Of a DNA stretch of 64,000 nt, positions 10,838 through 20,515 are shown in pieces. Made by a program: the position numbers and the translations under genes. The notes under the pieces are model-generated. The model ran no database searches. It was not told where the DNA came from and saw only the letters and a program-made list of their open reading frames with translations. Positions within the stretch are counted from its first letter, which is position 1, and each line of letters opens with the position of its first letter. The DNA comes from Catonia carolina (taxonomy: Eukaryota > Arthropoda > Insecta > Hemiptera > Achilidae). The stretch covers positions 28,884,284-28,948,283 of the forward strand of contig JAQMRL010000010.1 of NCBI GenBank assembly GCA_035578175.1, written 5' to 3'.

Positions 10838-11109
10838 CCTTTTATACGCGTTCTGACGGCTCGCTTTTGACATGAAAACTGGACCTTTACCCAAATTTTC
10901 GTAAGTCGATGAAAAAATCGAATTCTTCATCTTAATTTTCAAATTCTCAGTTGAATCTCCAAAACTTGGGAAAAATAAAATATTCTATCTGGTGTACAAG
11001 ATATCACGAACTGTAATTTTCTCGATGCCATCTTGATTAGCAATTGACAGTGGAGTAGTGCCTTTATCCAGTTTAATGACATGAAGTTTGCTCTCGATGA
11101 TTGTTCGTT
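10838..11109 (-). pseudogene. pogo/CENP-B-like transposase, N-terminal DNA-binding relic
   Basis: Read leftwards, the frame gives KLHVIKLDKGTTPLSIANQ followed by DGIEKITVRDIL. This matches the layout of the psq-type helix-turn-helix of pogo/Tigger transposases and CENP-B-like proteins (K-L-x-V/I-I ... LA-x-x-x-G-I/V-x-K-x-T-V/I). One in-frame stop follows DILYTR; then a region fits the linker into the second HTH and ends in FMSKASRQNAY. The DDE catalytic domain is absent. Assignment rests on motif order only. Confidence 0.5.
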
Positions 11110-11464
11110 TTTGTTTATTTTCCCAGGAATTTCCTATAAAAGGCAGGTGGAGTGTTAAATTATTTGCAATCTGCTAGTTCCAACGCTTAAAAAATAGTTC
11201 TGTTTCTTATCATGTGGTCAGCCATTTATATGACTGAATCATTTAAGAACAGAAGAGGTAGAGGTTTAAAAGATACTAGTCAAGAGTTAGTATTATTTCT
11301 GAGAGTAATGAATTTCATCATTATACAGCCAGGTGTCATTTGCAGGGTGAAACGTAGATGCTTTTCAGAAGGCCTGGCATGCTGATAAGCATACTTTTCC
11401 GCTCAGCAAGGAAGATAATCGTAAACCATCTCACTCCTCGTTTTACTTAGTAAAGCCTCTAGAG

Positions 11465-12206
11465 CAGTGGTTCCCAACCCGCAGTGGTCTCCGGACCACT
11501 CAGCCTGAAAGTGAACTACCACGGACCACCCATTACATTATTGCATATATCTTATCAGTTGTAACCAAATTAAAAGGTGATTAAATAAAACAAATTTTCA
11601 GAAACAAACTATTATTATTAATTAAGAAACTATTATTACAAACATATAATTGTTATTTTCAGAAAGTAGGGTACATTGTACATCACAAAAAGTAAAAATA
11701 TTTAAAATGTAAATTGCCTTTTAAAAAAATAAGGAATACAGAGTTTACTTAGTCGAAAATAACAATGAAAATTAAAACATGAATTAAAAATGAAATGAAA
11801 ATTTCAATGCGACTTTTGTGCACGAATCTTTCTGACTAGCTGAGGAATTCTAGGTTTTAGGGTGTTGCTAAGAGCTACTCTCAAATCACTGCTTACACTT
11901 AGTCGATTTCGTTGTTTGTTTTTAATTAACAATAAAGTAGAGAACCCCTGCTCACACAAATAAATGGTTGAAAAAAGTCATAAAGTACCGCAAAGCTACT
12001 TGCCGAATCTTGGGGAAGCCCAGGGCTTTCTTACACCACAACTCTTCTACCTTTACTTAATCTGAATCTTGAATGTATTTAATTAATCTTGTTCAATGAA
12101 AATTGTAACTTTGATTTAATCACGGGAAAATATTACTTTTTTATAAGTAGTCACCGGACTCTCACGGACCACCTTTGGTCCGCGGACCACCGGTTGGGAA
12201 ACACTG
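11465..12206. mobile_element. hAT-superfamily DNA transposon, deleted
   Basis: Terminal inverted repeats CAGTGGTTCCCAACC (11465) and GGTTGGGAAACACTG (ending 12206). An exact 8-bp target duplication CTCTAGAG lies at 11457-11464 and 12207-12214, with T and A at positions 2 and 7 as usual for hAT. A second subterminal pairing GGACCACC repeats near both ends. At 742 bp it is far too short for a full transposase; it retains only the C-terminal coding piece on the reverse strand. Confidence 0.93.
11804..12031 (-). pseudogene. hAT transposase C-terminal dimerisation region, relic
   Basis: Reading leftwards from 12031, a KALGFPKIRQVALRYFMTF-like stretch shifts frame in a T-run (about 11970) and continues YLCEQGFSTL, IKNKQRNRL, then DLRVALSNTLKPRIPQLV and a natural stop at 11804-11806. 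These are the hallmark blocks of the hAT C-terminal dimerisation region, of the ZBED/FAM200-like type: CE-x-G-FS, K-x-K-x-RNRL, and DLR-x-ALS. The N-terminal zinc finger and the catalytic acidic residues are missing, so it cannot act as a transposase. About 60 codons after the frameshift are undamaged. Confidence 0.85.
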
Positions 12207-12419
12207 CTCTAGAGATTCAAACCAGCTTTCGGCTGATAACCTAACAGCAAGTCTCAGTTGAATAATTATCACTTGACCAAAATAAATTGATAGATTTGAA
12301 TAATTATGTATGAACAAGTGTCGCCGTATTTATACATTAATACATTCACATAGGAATATCAATTATCCAATCAAAACTCACAATAAATGAAGAGGGGCAA
12401 AATTTTTCTTTTCTCAAAT

Positions 12420-12816
12420 GTTGTTGTTGTTTAGGTCATCAGCCGAAAGGCTGGTTTGAACCTGTAGAGGTTTTACTAAATAAAACAAGGAGTGAGGTGG
12501 TTTACCATGCCTTCCTCACTGAATGGAAAAGTAAGCTTATCAGCATGCCGGGCCCTCTGAAAAGCGCATATTTTCCACTCTGCAAATGACACCTTCACTT
12601 CATTCACCACAGGGTCTGGCTGTATAATGAAATTCATTAATTTCAGAGGAGATAACTCTGATTAGTGTCTTTTACACCTCTACCTCTTCTGTTCTTAAAT
12701 GATTCAGCCATTTAATTGGCTGATCATGCAATAAGAAACAGAACTATTTATTTTAGCCCTGCAATGAAGAGATTGAGTGTAAATAATTTGATACTCCACC
12801 TGTCTGTTATGGGCAG
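12420..12816 (-). repeat. SINE-B, complete, 10-bp TSD
   Basis: Complete reverse copy. (GTT)n tail start TTGTTGTTGTTTAGGTCATC at the left, head CCACCTGTCTGTTATGGGCAG at the right. TTTCTCAAAT duplicates at 12410-12419 and 12817-12826. Confidence 0.92.
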
Positions 12817-12826
12817 TTTCTCAAAT

Positions 12827-13477
12827 AAGGAATATTAAATTCGAGTCACGGTAAATTGAAGTTCAAATTGTCCTACTGTTTAATTTACAGAAGTTTTTAC
12901 AAAAAAAAATTCAAATAGCTTAGTCGAGATGTCACAACTCGCGGATGTCAAGGACTGACTTGGTCATTAAAAAATTGATTTTATGAACGGAAGTTTATTC
13001 CAGACATTTAAATACACACAAGTCGATAAATACCAGTATCGCTTTAGGTGATAAATAATATTAATAATTTTCAAAAGTTAAATCAAAGAAATAATACAAG
13101 ACGGTTTCTGAGTAACGCCCAAAGATATGGGATTGTTATGAGTCCTTTGACTGGTACAATATATGTGTGTGTGTGTGTGTGTGTACGTTACGTAGTTTTT
13201 GTTTCTGTGTTTCATTGTTGTTTGTGATAATTGCATGGTGATCGGTAATTATTTATTTTGCAGTTGCTGGAATTTCCAACTCTATATCCGGCCTGAAAAT
13301 ATCTTCTGTGGGTAACTTTTAATGCCATTATGTTTTATGTAACCATAGCAATTTCTTAAAACAAATTAAACTTTTAAATGTACCTAATATTGTCTGTATA
13401 TAATGTCACTTAACTTCCTTATTAGTTACCTGCAATTTTTATTGTTTAGCCTTTTGTTAAAATGTAATTGTTTAGAA
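12827..13477. other. No gene recognised; contains a (GT)n run
   Basis: A GT dinucleotide run lies at about 13164-13184. No coding or repeat signature was otherwise seen. Confidence 0.45.
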
Positions 13478-13479
13478 TA

Positions 13480-13584
13480 CAAGGTGTTTCAAAAGTGTGT
13501 CTAATATTTTTTTAAAGAAATCTTATATAAATTGTATATGATTAATTTAAAAAATATATATATAATTCTTTTGTGAACACCTTG
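13480..13584. mobile_element. Short mariner-like MITE
   Basis: 105-bp element with inverted ends CAAGGTGTTTCAAAAG and CTTTTGTGAACACCTTG, flanked by TA (13478-13479, 13585-13586). The interior is A+T-rich without coding. TA duplication and the GGTGTTT-type end suggest the Tc1/mariner superfamily; the match between ends is imperfect by two positions. Confidence 0.75.
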
Positions 13585-13785
13585 TATCTTGTGACCGTTT
13601 TGTTGGTTATGTAATGCCTTATATTTATTTTTTTCTTTGACGTTAGGGTTACCGTAATTGTAATTCGTTGGTTCTTTATCGATTTAATTTTGTTAAAGAA
13701 AACCTGACACCGTTTTCTGGTTCCATTTATAGTAGGTCTACTATTCCAATATAGGAAAAGTCAACTTTGGAATGGATTTCTGTAA

Positions 13786-14556
13786 TGCTAGCAGTACACT
13801 ATTGCCGAATGATTCGACGAATATTCGGGCCAAGTCGCGACAACGAATCTCAGCGAATGTTCTACACGAACTAACCCAGTACATACTCGTCTATATTCGC
13901 GAAACCTCAGTTCGATCGTGTCATCACATAATTCAACGTAGATCAGAAAATGGATTTTGATGTAGAGGTTGCAGCCGCTTTTTATATGTACAGTTATGCC
14001 AGTAGAGATTCCTTCTTCTTTTTTAATTCTACCGTGGAACGGTTTAATTGTTCGCTTAAACGAACCCACGCGTCGTTTATGTGCTTCTTATCCTTATGTT
14101 TTTTTATGGCAAGGATCCCATAACACTCCCTCACTATGGTAAGCTTCCAAAAAAACTAAAGTATTTTCATTAGACCATTCCATAGCAAAATACACAGTTA
14201 AACAGTTATAAAAAATAAAAAAAAGTACACAGTAAATAAATAAGTAGGTAATGAATAAAATAATAAATAAGTAAGTAGGTAATGAATAAAAAGTAAATAA
14301 AAAGTATGGTGTAGAGGCACGGAATAATGTAGCCCGAATGAAGGCGAGTGTGTACTGCTAGCAGTTTTCCCAACTTCGCTCTCGTTATTCGTCTGTATTC
14401 GTCCCCTTTGATTCGTGCAAAGTACCGACTCCAGACCGAACTAAGGCCAATACGAACCATGGCGAGGCGAAGTGGAACGAATAACCACAAATACACCAAG
14501 TACACTATCGTATTCGCCTGACTTCGCCTACATTCGGCGATAGTGTACTGCTAGCA
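13786..14556. mobile_element. PIF/Harbinger-type element with TAA target duplication
   Basis: 771-bp element with ends TGCTAGCAGTACACTAT and ATAGTGTACTGCTAGCA (about 26 bp each with one mismatch), flanked by TAA at 13783-13785 and 14557-14559. The 3-bp TWA duplication is diagnostic for PIF/Harbinger. An extra internal ACTGCTAGCAGT (about 14352-14363) and TACACTATCGTATTCG (about 14499) suggest internal rearrangement or nesting. It carries a MADF-like coding relic, consistent with the second Harbinger protein. Several short ORFs inside it are shadows. Confidence 0.88.
14015..14147 (-). pseudogene. MADF (Myb/SANT-like) domain relic inside the Harbinger element
   Basis: The reverse-strand reading gives YHSEGVLWDP, then after a 1-nt shift in an A-run near 14105, HKDKKHINDAWVRLSEQLN and VELKKK. 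The spacing of the aromatic residues (LWD ... DAW) and the terminal VELKKK are the layout of a MADF DNA-binding domain. Harbinger transposons encode such a Myb-like partner of the DDE transposase, needed for nuclear import and end recognition. About 45 residues survive and no start codon is evident; non-functional. Confidence 0.7.
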
Positions 14557-14559
14557 TAA

Positions 14560-14858
14560 GAAACCGTAAAAATACTTTTTCGTTCATTCAAAAACATTTA
14601 ATAAAGTTAGATTTAGATGAAAACGTCTTACATTTATTTTTTCTTCTATCGCCGGTTAATTGTTAAACTATTAACACATTCAATGCGGAGTACAGTGTTA
14701 CTGTGCTATAGTACATTTGTTTTGTGAAGAAGCTTGTAAGGGGACGGTGAGTAGGTAGAGTAGGGATAGTTTCAACGGGGCAAGTGTTGTCTCCTCACTT
14801 AATGATCATTCCCTCTCTTTCTAACTGTATACTACTCTGTTACAACTACTACGCTAGA
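14560..14858. other. No gene recognised
   Basis: Moderately G+C-rich patch at 14725-14800. No ORF, tRNA box or repeat end identified. Confidence 0.4.
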
Positions 14859-15363
14859 CTAAAAACTAGTTAAAAACTTTTTATTTTCTGTTGTCTTCTG
14901 CCTTTCTCCATCTGAATCCCATATTTTTAATAATTTTGCCCAGCGACCATTTACCTCCTTTGAAATTAATTTTCTCTGCAAAACGGGGAGTAACAAATTC
15001 AAAGTTAGCCATTCAGGGTTTGTTTTATGAAAATCATATATTGTTCTTCTCATAACACACTAATCAAAATCGTCCACTTCACTCTCCTTCTCATTCTTTT
15101 CTTATTTGGTGTTCTGATTAGCACATCAGGGTTTTTTCTTTTTTCTTTCAAAATTCTTTGAACTGTACTACGCGAAATCCCCATAGCTCGGGCTACACGA
15201 TTTTGCACATCGGTCAGTAAAATTGGTCCGTTTTGTTCAGCTTCTTTTTTCATAAAATTGTATACACTGACTATATACTCCCTAGCCTGACCGCGTATTA
15301 CCTGCCTTTTCCGTATTACACTACCACTCGTGCTCGAATTTTCACTACTACAACTAGGTTCCA
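14859..15363 (-). pseudogene. IS630/Tc1-type insect transposase-like protein, N-terminal HTH half
   Basis: The start codon is the complement of CAT at 15361-15363. An S/N-rich leader is followed by AREYIVSVYNFMKKEAEQNG and NRVARAMGISRSTVQRILKE, a helix-turn-helix block seen in a widely copied insect transposase-like family. After a -1 shift near 15075 and an in-frame stop, the homology continues with RRTIYDFHKTNPEW and LLLPVLQRKL, and after another shift MGFRWRKAEDNRK. It ends at about 14859 before any DDE catalytic block. The family name is from memory of its motif order. At least three lesions make it a pseudogene. A relative is at 41023-41250. Confidence 0.7.
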
Positions 15364-15780
15364 TTTTAATAACTAAATAAATAAAAAATAGAAACGAAAC
15401 AAAGAATAGGTAGATACAAAAAATTAATATAAACAAAACCAAACAGCAAAGAGTAAAAACAATAGGTACATAAAACAGTAGGCCTACTCCCGAATGCACG
15501 AGTTGAAGACTTGTGAAGGGAATAGAACAGCAAAAATATAAAATTACAACATACTGTCAATGTTTTTAAGGATTTATGGTGTTAAGGATTTTAAGACGCA
15601 CTTTGCACTTTGGCTGTTAACGCTGCTAGCGCTATGGAGAGACTGATCACTTCCCTTCGAGGTGCTTCCCTCACCACTAAACAGAACAGCTCAGCGGCAC
15701 AGAGCGTTGGTGGGAGAGCTTCTAGCTAGAACAAATGACCTGTACAAAAATACTTGTACTTTTCTCAATTCTATCGTTTA
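15364..15780. other. No intact gene; decayed upstream sequence
   Basis: Upstream of the HTH relic. Reverse-strand frames are hydrophobic and low-complexity (F/Y/L-rich) and unconvincing. Contains TAGGCCTA at 15479-15486. Confidence 0.4.
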
Positions 15781-15873
15781 CTGTATTGTGATTTCCGCAG
15801 CTCTGACTTGGCTTCGGTGTCTGTTTAAAAACACCCAGGCCTCGCTGCCATACATTATAACAGGCACCGTCAT
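15781..15873 (-). pseudogene. LINE reverse transcriptase fragment
   Basis: Reverse reading TVPVIMYGSEAW matches the VP-x-x-x-YG-x-E-x-W block that follows the RT core of many insect LINEs, followed by VFLNRHRSQVRAAEI. About 30 residues; flanks are out of frame. It abuts the end of the LTR at 15903. Confidence 0.6.
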
Positions 15874-15902
15874 AATTCCATTGTGTTTGCGTACTAATGT
15901 AT

Positions 15903-16380
15903 TGTGACACTTATCCGTTTCACTAAGGTCCGTTTCGGGATCTACGTAATTAAATAATTAATACACTAAAGTTTTTACAATTACAAGTAATTATTAAACT
16001 AAAAGATTTACAAAATAAATAATAAACTAATTATAATGAAGTAATACAATAAATAACTTAATAATTTACTTAAAATTACTTACAACAATTATATAGAATG
16101 CACAAACAAAATGAAACTGAATACACAATGTACATACACAAAAACTGAATTTAATGCACATACACAATAACTTTACACAATGCACACACACAAAGGCAGT
16201 GTAACAATCGTTGACCAACACAGCTTGTAGAAAGGCGCTATTATTTGTTAAGTAACACCGGTTGGGCGAGCGACTTTGTATGTTGATCAGCTGACATGCA
16301 TCCGTGAGCAAACTCTACTGATGGCGGGGGGGGGAGCTAATCCTTGTCTATAATGTATAGTTCCTGATGATAAATAAAAG
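15903..16380 (-). repeat. LTR fragment, same family as 58817-59510
   Basis: Starts TGTGACACTT and carries CTAAGGTCCGTTTCGGGATC, the reverse complement of the R/U5 end of the solo LTR near 59480-59510. About 350 bp are alignable by eye, including the A+T-rich part with AATACAATAAATAAC and GTTGACCAACACA. The far part (16259-16380) diverges from the 59-kb copy but matches 42600-42845. No second end TGTCACA was found, so the U3 side is truncated or different. Confidence 0.7.
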
Positions 16381-16923
16381 CAAAAAATATATAATAATTT
16401 TTATTTTCTTTTTAATTGTTTTCTGTCCTGTTTGTTATAAATTCTAAAATCTGTCAAAATATAAAATAATTTTCAGTTTGTTTTTTTAAATTTTATTCCT
16501 ATGCCTGAAATTCCTTAAAAATCGTATTTATTCTTTCGTATTTTGTTTTGTTGACCCAAGTTAATGTTTCATGTTTGTATTTAATCATCTTGTCGGTGTT
16601 GTTTTTATGGAACTCCTCTTGGCAGAAACTACAACTAAATTTCGTTTCAACTATTTCATAAAAGTTTTTTTACATGAAAATCAAAATATAGAAAAATTCG
16701 TTCGAGTTTTTTGTTTTAAATTTCTTATGATTTGTGTTATAAACTCGTACTGATTTTAATGTTAAAATACAATACAAATTCGGAAAGAATGCTAGGACTT
16801 TAAAATAATAGCTGTTGATTTGAAGTAAATAAGTCTCGATTCAGAACGGGGTCTTTTTATACAGAGTACAATGCAGTACGGGTACTTTGTTTCTCTAGGG
16901 AATTGTTCTTGCTAAGCTTTGTC
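16381..16923. other. No gene recognised
   Basis: A+T-rich, no coding signature. A 60-codon open frame at 16571-16753 has no recognisable domain. Confidence 0.45.
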
Positions 16924-17790
16924 CACCCCCCGCAGACTCTACCATTATTTAAATATTTAAAAAAAATCTACCGAATAACTGGTCAATCGCTGTTCCATAA
17001 TATTAATGAATTTGTATTCATTTTTTTATACTGAATAAAATGATTTTCCGAAATTCCCGAATTAATGAGTGGTTACGGAGTTAACAGGGGTTAAGAATTT
17101 CGCTAATACTTCTTCTTCTTCTTATTATCAAGGATTAGGCATAAGCCTGTTCCGAACTCACAAACCATCCTGCACGTCTACAGAAACACGAGACATTCCA
17201 ACCCATACATCTCGACTACTGCCATCTTCTTCGAGGTCTTCCCACCTCCCTTCTTCCAACTGGAACATATTCCGTCACTTTTAGAGGTATTCTCTCCTCT
17301 GGCATCCGTTCCAAATGTTGCCGCCATTGATTCCGGTACTCCTCCACTTTTTCATTCAAGCTAAATACACTCAACTCGGATGTAATTTCTTCGTTATGTA
17401 TTAGATCCAGCCTCGAGCATCCCTTCACCCTTCTTAAAAACTAATACTCAAAATTTAAATTCGCTACAAATCTGAAATTTCGTACGTACAATAACAACAT
17501 ACAAGTTTATATTCCGGCGAAATCTCAAATAAATCGATTGAGCGGTGTTTGAGTTATAAGCCTCTAAATGCGTCCAATGTGTTGTTGCAGCAACAAAAAA
17601 AACCGATTCTGTTTTCTTCTCATCCGGATATCGCAATATTAGTAAACGCTAACAATATGAAACTGACATTTAACAACGCAGATTGAAATTAGCTAAATTT
17701 TTGTGTATAGTACGTTAAAATTGAACAAGCGGTTTTGAAGAAACAAGGCTCCAAACTCGGGTATCTATAATAAAGAAATCGACAGTAGGA
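16924..17790 (+). mobile_element. Diverged single arm of the foldback family, split by a LINE
   Basis: Shares, in order, the features of the right arm at 6030-6567: CCACCCCCCGCA start, CTGAATAAAATG, GTGGTTACGGAG, then GAAATTTCGTACG, GCCTCTAAATGCG, GCAGCAACAAAAAAAACCG, and the terminus AAACTCGGGTATCTATAATA ... CGACAGTAGG. Identity is clearly lower than between the arms at 5.4-6.6 kb. No matching left arm is present. A LINE 3' end lies inside it at 17107-17450. Confidence 0.72.
17107..17450 (-). pseudogene. LINE 3' end with (AAG)n tail
   Basis: Reverse reading VKGCSRLDLIHNEEITSEL, then NEKVEEYRNQWRQHLERM, a VGRPRRRWQ block and a decayed tail, ending in the (AAG)n-type tail seen as CTTCTTCTTCTT at 17107-17118. 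This is the C-terminal LINE ORF2 pattern (GCSRLD ... RNQW-x-x-HL-x-RM ... GRPRRRW). Flanking TTTCGCTAATA and ATTCGCTACAA look like a mismatched TSD. 5'-truncated. Confidence 0.78.
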
Positions 17791-17892
17791 CAGCGCCTAA
17801 CAAATCCCATATTAAAACTTTTTGTGTATCTAAAATGGTTTTAAAAATTATATCTCATAAGTCTGTGAAACCAACCAACAAAATTCTTAACT

Positions 17893-18089
17893 GCCGGCCG
17901 CATTGGCGCAGATGGTAACGTACTCGCCTCTCATCATGCGGTCCTGGGTTCGAATCCCACTCGGGCACGGCATATTTTCATACGTTACAAAAAAAAATCA
18001 TTTCATCCTCCATCGTACAAAAGTTACACCCCAACGTCGTCGCTATTGACCACAGCAGTTGATGCGACGTTAAATAAATGAATAAAAAG
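17893..18089 (+). repeat. tRNA-derived SINE
   Basis: The tRNA-like head GGCGCAGATGGTAACG ... TCTCATCATGCGGTCC ... GGGTTCGAATCCCACTC would give a CAT-type anticodon loop. The body ends GATGCGACGTTAAATAAATG, a tail shared with 33637-33680 and 50356-50492. Not a functional tRNA: the acceptor arms do not pair well and it continues into SINE body. Confidence 0.82.
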
Positions 18090-18654
18090 AAAATTCTTAA
18101 CTCTATTCCTGTCATAGTTTTTTTTTAAATTTTCATTAACATTTAGTCTACTATAAAATAACTGATAGTACAATTATGGTAACCTTCATTGCGATAACAT
18201 AATGAAAGAAAACAATCATTTTAATGCCATTTTAAATTAATTTACCTAATTAATTAATTGTTTGTTAGTAGCTTTCAATAATAAATGGTGTAATAAATTT
18301 ACCTCACTTTATATTAGCGGCCATTTAATTGCATTAAATTTGTAGTGACGCACCTTTTTGCAACAATTTGCATCATTATTGTTGATTAACCAACTGTGTT
18401 TGTTTTTTTAAATATTAGAATGATTTTATTAATTTTGTGCCATGCTAATATTCAGGTCTACCTTCCATGTTCTTTATCCATTACCTATGCACTTTAGTTT
18501 TTAGTTATTTTTTTTAATTTTATTTGTTTGTGTGCCGTATTTGATATTTTTGCAGCGATGATTTTATTTTGTCAGCTTAGCTTTCGAATGAAGGTAATTC
18601 TTTATAGTATTTATATTATATTACCGTATTTTTTTTTATTCTATTCTGTATAAT
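18090..18654. other. No gene recognised
   Basis: A+T-rich without coding or repeat landmarks. Confidence 0.45.
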
Positions 18655-18719
18655 GGGTGTACCACAAAATTTGAACCGTAGGTAAAAAGCATTGATTTTC
18701 ATTACTGTAGTTTGTTAAT

Positions 18720-19110
18720 TTGCCCATAACAGACAGGTGGAGTGTCAAATTATTTACACTCAATCTGTTAGTTGCATAGCTAAAATAAATAGTTCTGTTT
18801 CTTATCACATGGTCAGCCAATTAAATGACTGAATCATTTAACAACAGAAGAGGTAGAGGTGTAAAAGACACTAATCAGAGTTATCTCGTCTGAAAGTAAT
18901 GGATTTCATTATACAGCCAGACCCTGTGGTGAATGAAGTGAAAGTGTCATTTGCAGAGTGGAAAATATATGCTTTTCAGAGAGCCCGGCATGCTGATAAG
19001 TGTACTTTTCCACTCAGTGAGGAAGGCATAGTAAACCACCTCACTCCTCGATTTACTTAGTAAAACCTCTACAGGTTCAAACCAGCCTTTTGGCTGATGA
19101 CCTAAACAAC
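18720..19110 (+). repeat. SINE-B, complete, 11-bp TSD
   Basis: Starts TTGCCCATAACAGACAGGTG and ends with the stem-loop CAAACCAGCCTTTTGGCTGA and CCTAAACAAC. AGTTTGTTAAT duplicates at 18709-18719 and 19111-19121. Confidence 0.93.
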
Positions 19111-19217
19111 AGTTTGTTAATGTTTTCTTCCCACGAATAAATGAAGACTTTCATCAGGAATCATTAGAAAATATTTAGACCTTTAAAATTATAAATTTTT
19201 ATACATTTTATGCTGTA

Positions 19218-19330
19218 TTCCGTTTTTATAAATTAGTTGGGGTGCCTTTGTGGAGTAATGGCGTTAAAGTGTGGAGAGATGATAATTGGTAGTTCGAATC
19301 CATATCCGGTAAAATTTTTTTACTGATAAA
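19218..19330 (+). repeat. tRNA-derived SINE relic
   Basis: A-box-like TTTGTGGAGTAATGGCG and B-box-like TGGTAGTTCGAATCC, followed by an A+T-rich tail containing TAAAAATATTAGAAATAA. A similar short relic, with GGGTCGAATCCATCTGCGG and the same tail, is at 31985-32075. Confidence 0.55.
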
Positions 19331-19469
19331 AATATTAGAAATAAATTACAATAATAAATAATATTATAATTTATTTTTGTTTCATAAATAAAATAATATA
19401 TAAATGAAAAAAATTATTTTTCTTACTGTACTATCAAATTTTTTTAAATTTTCAATACAAGAAAAAACA

Positions 19470-19550
19470 TTACACTTCAGATTTGAACCTGGGCTCTCTC
19501 AATCCAGAACCAATAAACTAACCATCATTCCTGAAGGGTCACTGAAATAT
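19470..19550 (-). repeat. tRNA-derived SINE relic
   Basis: B box on the reverse strand (GATTTGAACCTGGG in + orientation) and an A-box-like TAAACTAACCATC to its right, with tRNA spacing. Confidence 0.5.
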
Positions 19551-19562
19551 GATGTGAAACTT

Positions 19563-19962
19563 TTTGTTGTTGTTTTTTAGGTCATCAGCCGAAAGGCTGG
19601 TTTGAACCTCTAGAGGCTTTACTAAGTAAAACGAGGAGTGAGGTGGTTTACCATTGCCTTCTTCACTGAGTGAAAAGGTATGCTTATTAGCATGACAGGC
19701 CCTCCGAAAAGCACATTATTTCCACTCTGCTAATGACACTTTCCTTTCATTCACCACCGGGTCTGGCTGTATAATGGATTCATTACTCTCAGAGGAGATA
19801 ACTCTTATTAGTGTCTTTTGCGCCTCTACCTCTTCTGTTCTTAAATGCTTCTGTCATATAATTGGCTGATCGTGTGATAAGAAACATAGCTATTTTTTGT
19901 AGCTCTGGAACTAGTAGAACGAATGCAAATAATTTAACACTCCACCTGCCTGTTATGGACAA
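19563..19962 (-). repeat. SINE-B, complete, 11-bp TSD
   Basis: Reverse copy with tail at the left and head CCACCTGCCTGTTATGGACA at the right. ATGTGAAACTT duplicates at 19552-19562 and 19963-19973. Confidence 0.92.
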
Positions 19963-20095
19963 ATGTGAAACTTAAGGAATTTAATCAGACGCCGTTGCAT
20001 TTACGTGTATTTCTTATTTAAAAAATAAGATTTTAAGCTGACATACAGCTGAAAATGTATCCATATTGATATTTTGTAAATAATTTGCATATTTT

Positions 20096-20515
20096 CCTTC
20101 CTCATTGAGTGAAAAAGTACGTTTATCAGCATGCCGGGCCCTCCGAAAAGCATCTACTTTCCCTTCATTCACCACAGGGTCTGGGTGTATAATGAAATTC
20201 ATGACCCTGAGAGGAGATAACTCTGAATAGTGTCTTTTACACCTCTACCTTTTCTGTTCTTAAATGTTTCAGTCATGTAATTGACTGATCATGTGATAAG
20301 AAACAGAACTATTTTTTGTAGCCCTGGAACTAGCAGATCGAGTAGATAATTTAACACTTTCTGTTATGGGAAAATGTGAAACTTAAGGAATTTAATCAGA
20401 CGCCGTTGCATTTACGTAGGCTATATTTTTGTGTAAAAAATGATTTTAAGCTAAAATATAGTTTAAAATGTATCCATATTGATTATTTGTAAAGCATTTA
20501 CATATTTTCTGTACA
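20096..20515 (-). repeat. Tandem duplicate of SINE-B plus flank
   Basis: Contains the 5' three-quarters of SINE-B (20096-20372, lacking its stem-loop tail), then ATGTGAAACTTAAGGAATTT and downstream flank that repeats 19963-20095. The unit is about 410 bp. The copy carries a TAGGCTA micro-insertion at 20417-20423 relative to the first unit. Confidence 0.82.

Larger units (their letters stand above)
11138..12250 (+). repeat. SINE-B copy split by a hAT element
   Basis: SINE-B begins GGCAGGTGGAGTG and is interrupted at CTCTAGAG, resuming at 12207 with ATTCAAACCAGC...GGCTGATAACCTAACAGC. The two parts together make about one normal SINE-B length. Confidence 0.82.

Noticed and set aside
13788..14069. 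93-codon reverse ORF in the Harbinger element
   Set aside because: It is in a different frame from the MADF relic and overlaps the terminal repeat.
17893..17970. Functional tRNA gene (CAT anticodon)
   Set aside because: Acceptor stem pairing is poor and the sequence belongs to a dispersed SINE with a shared tail.
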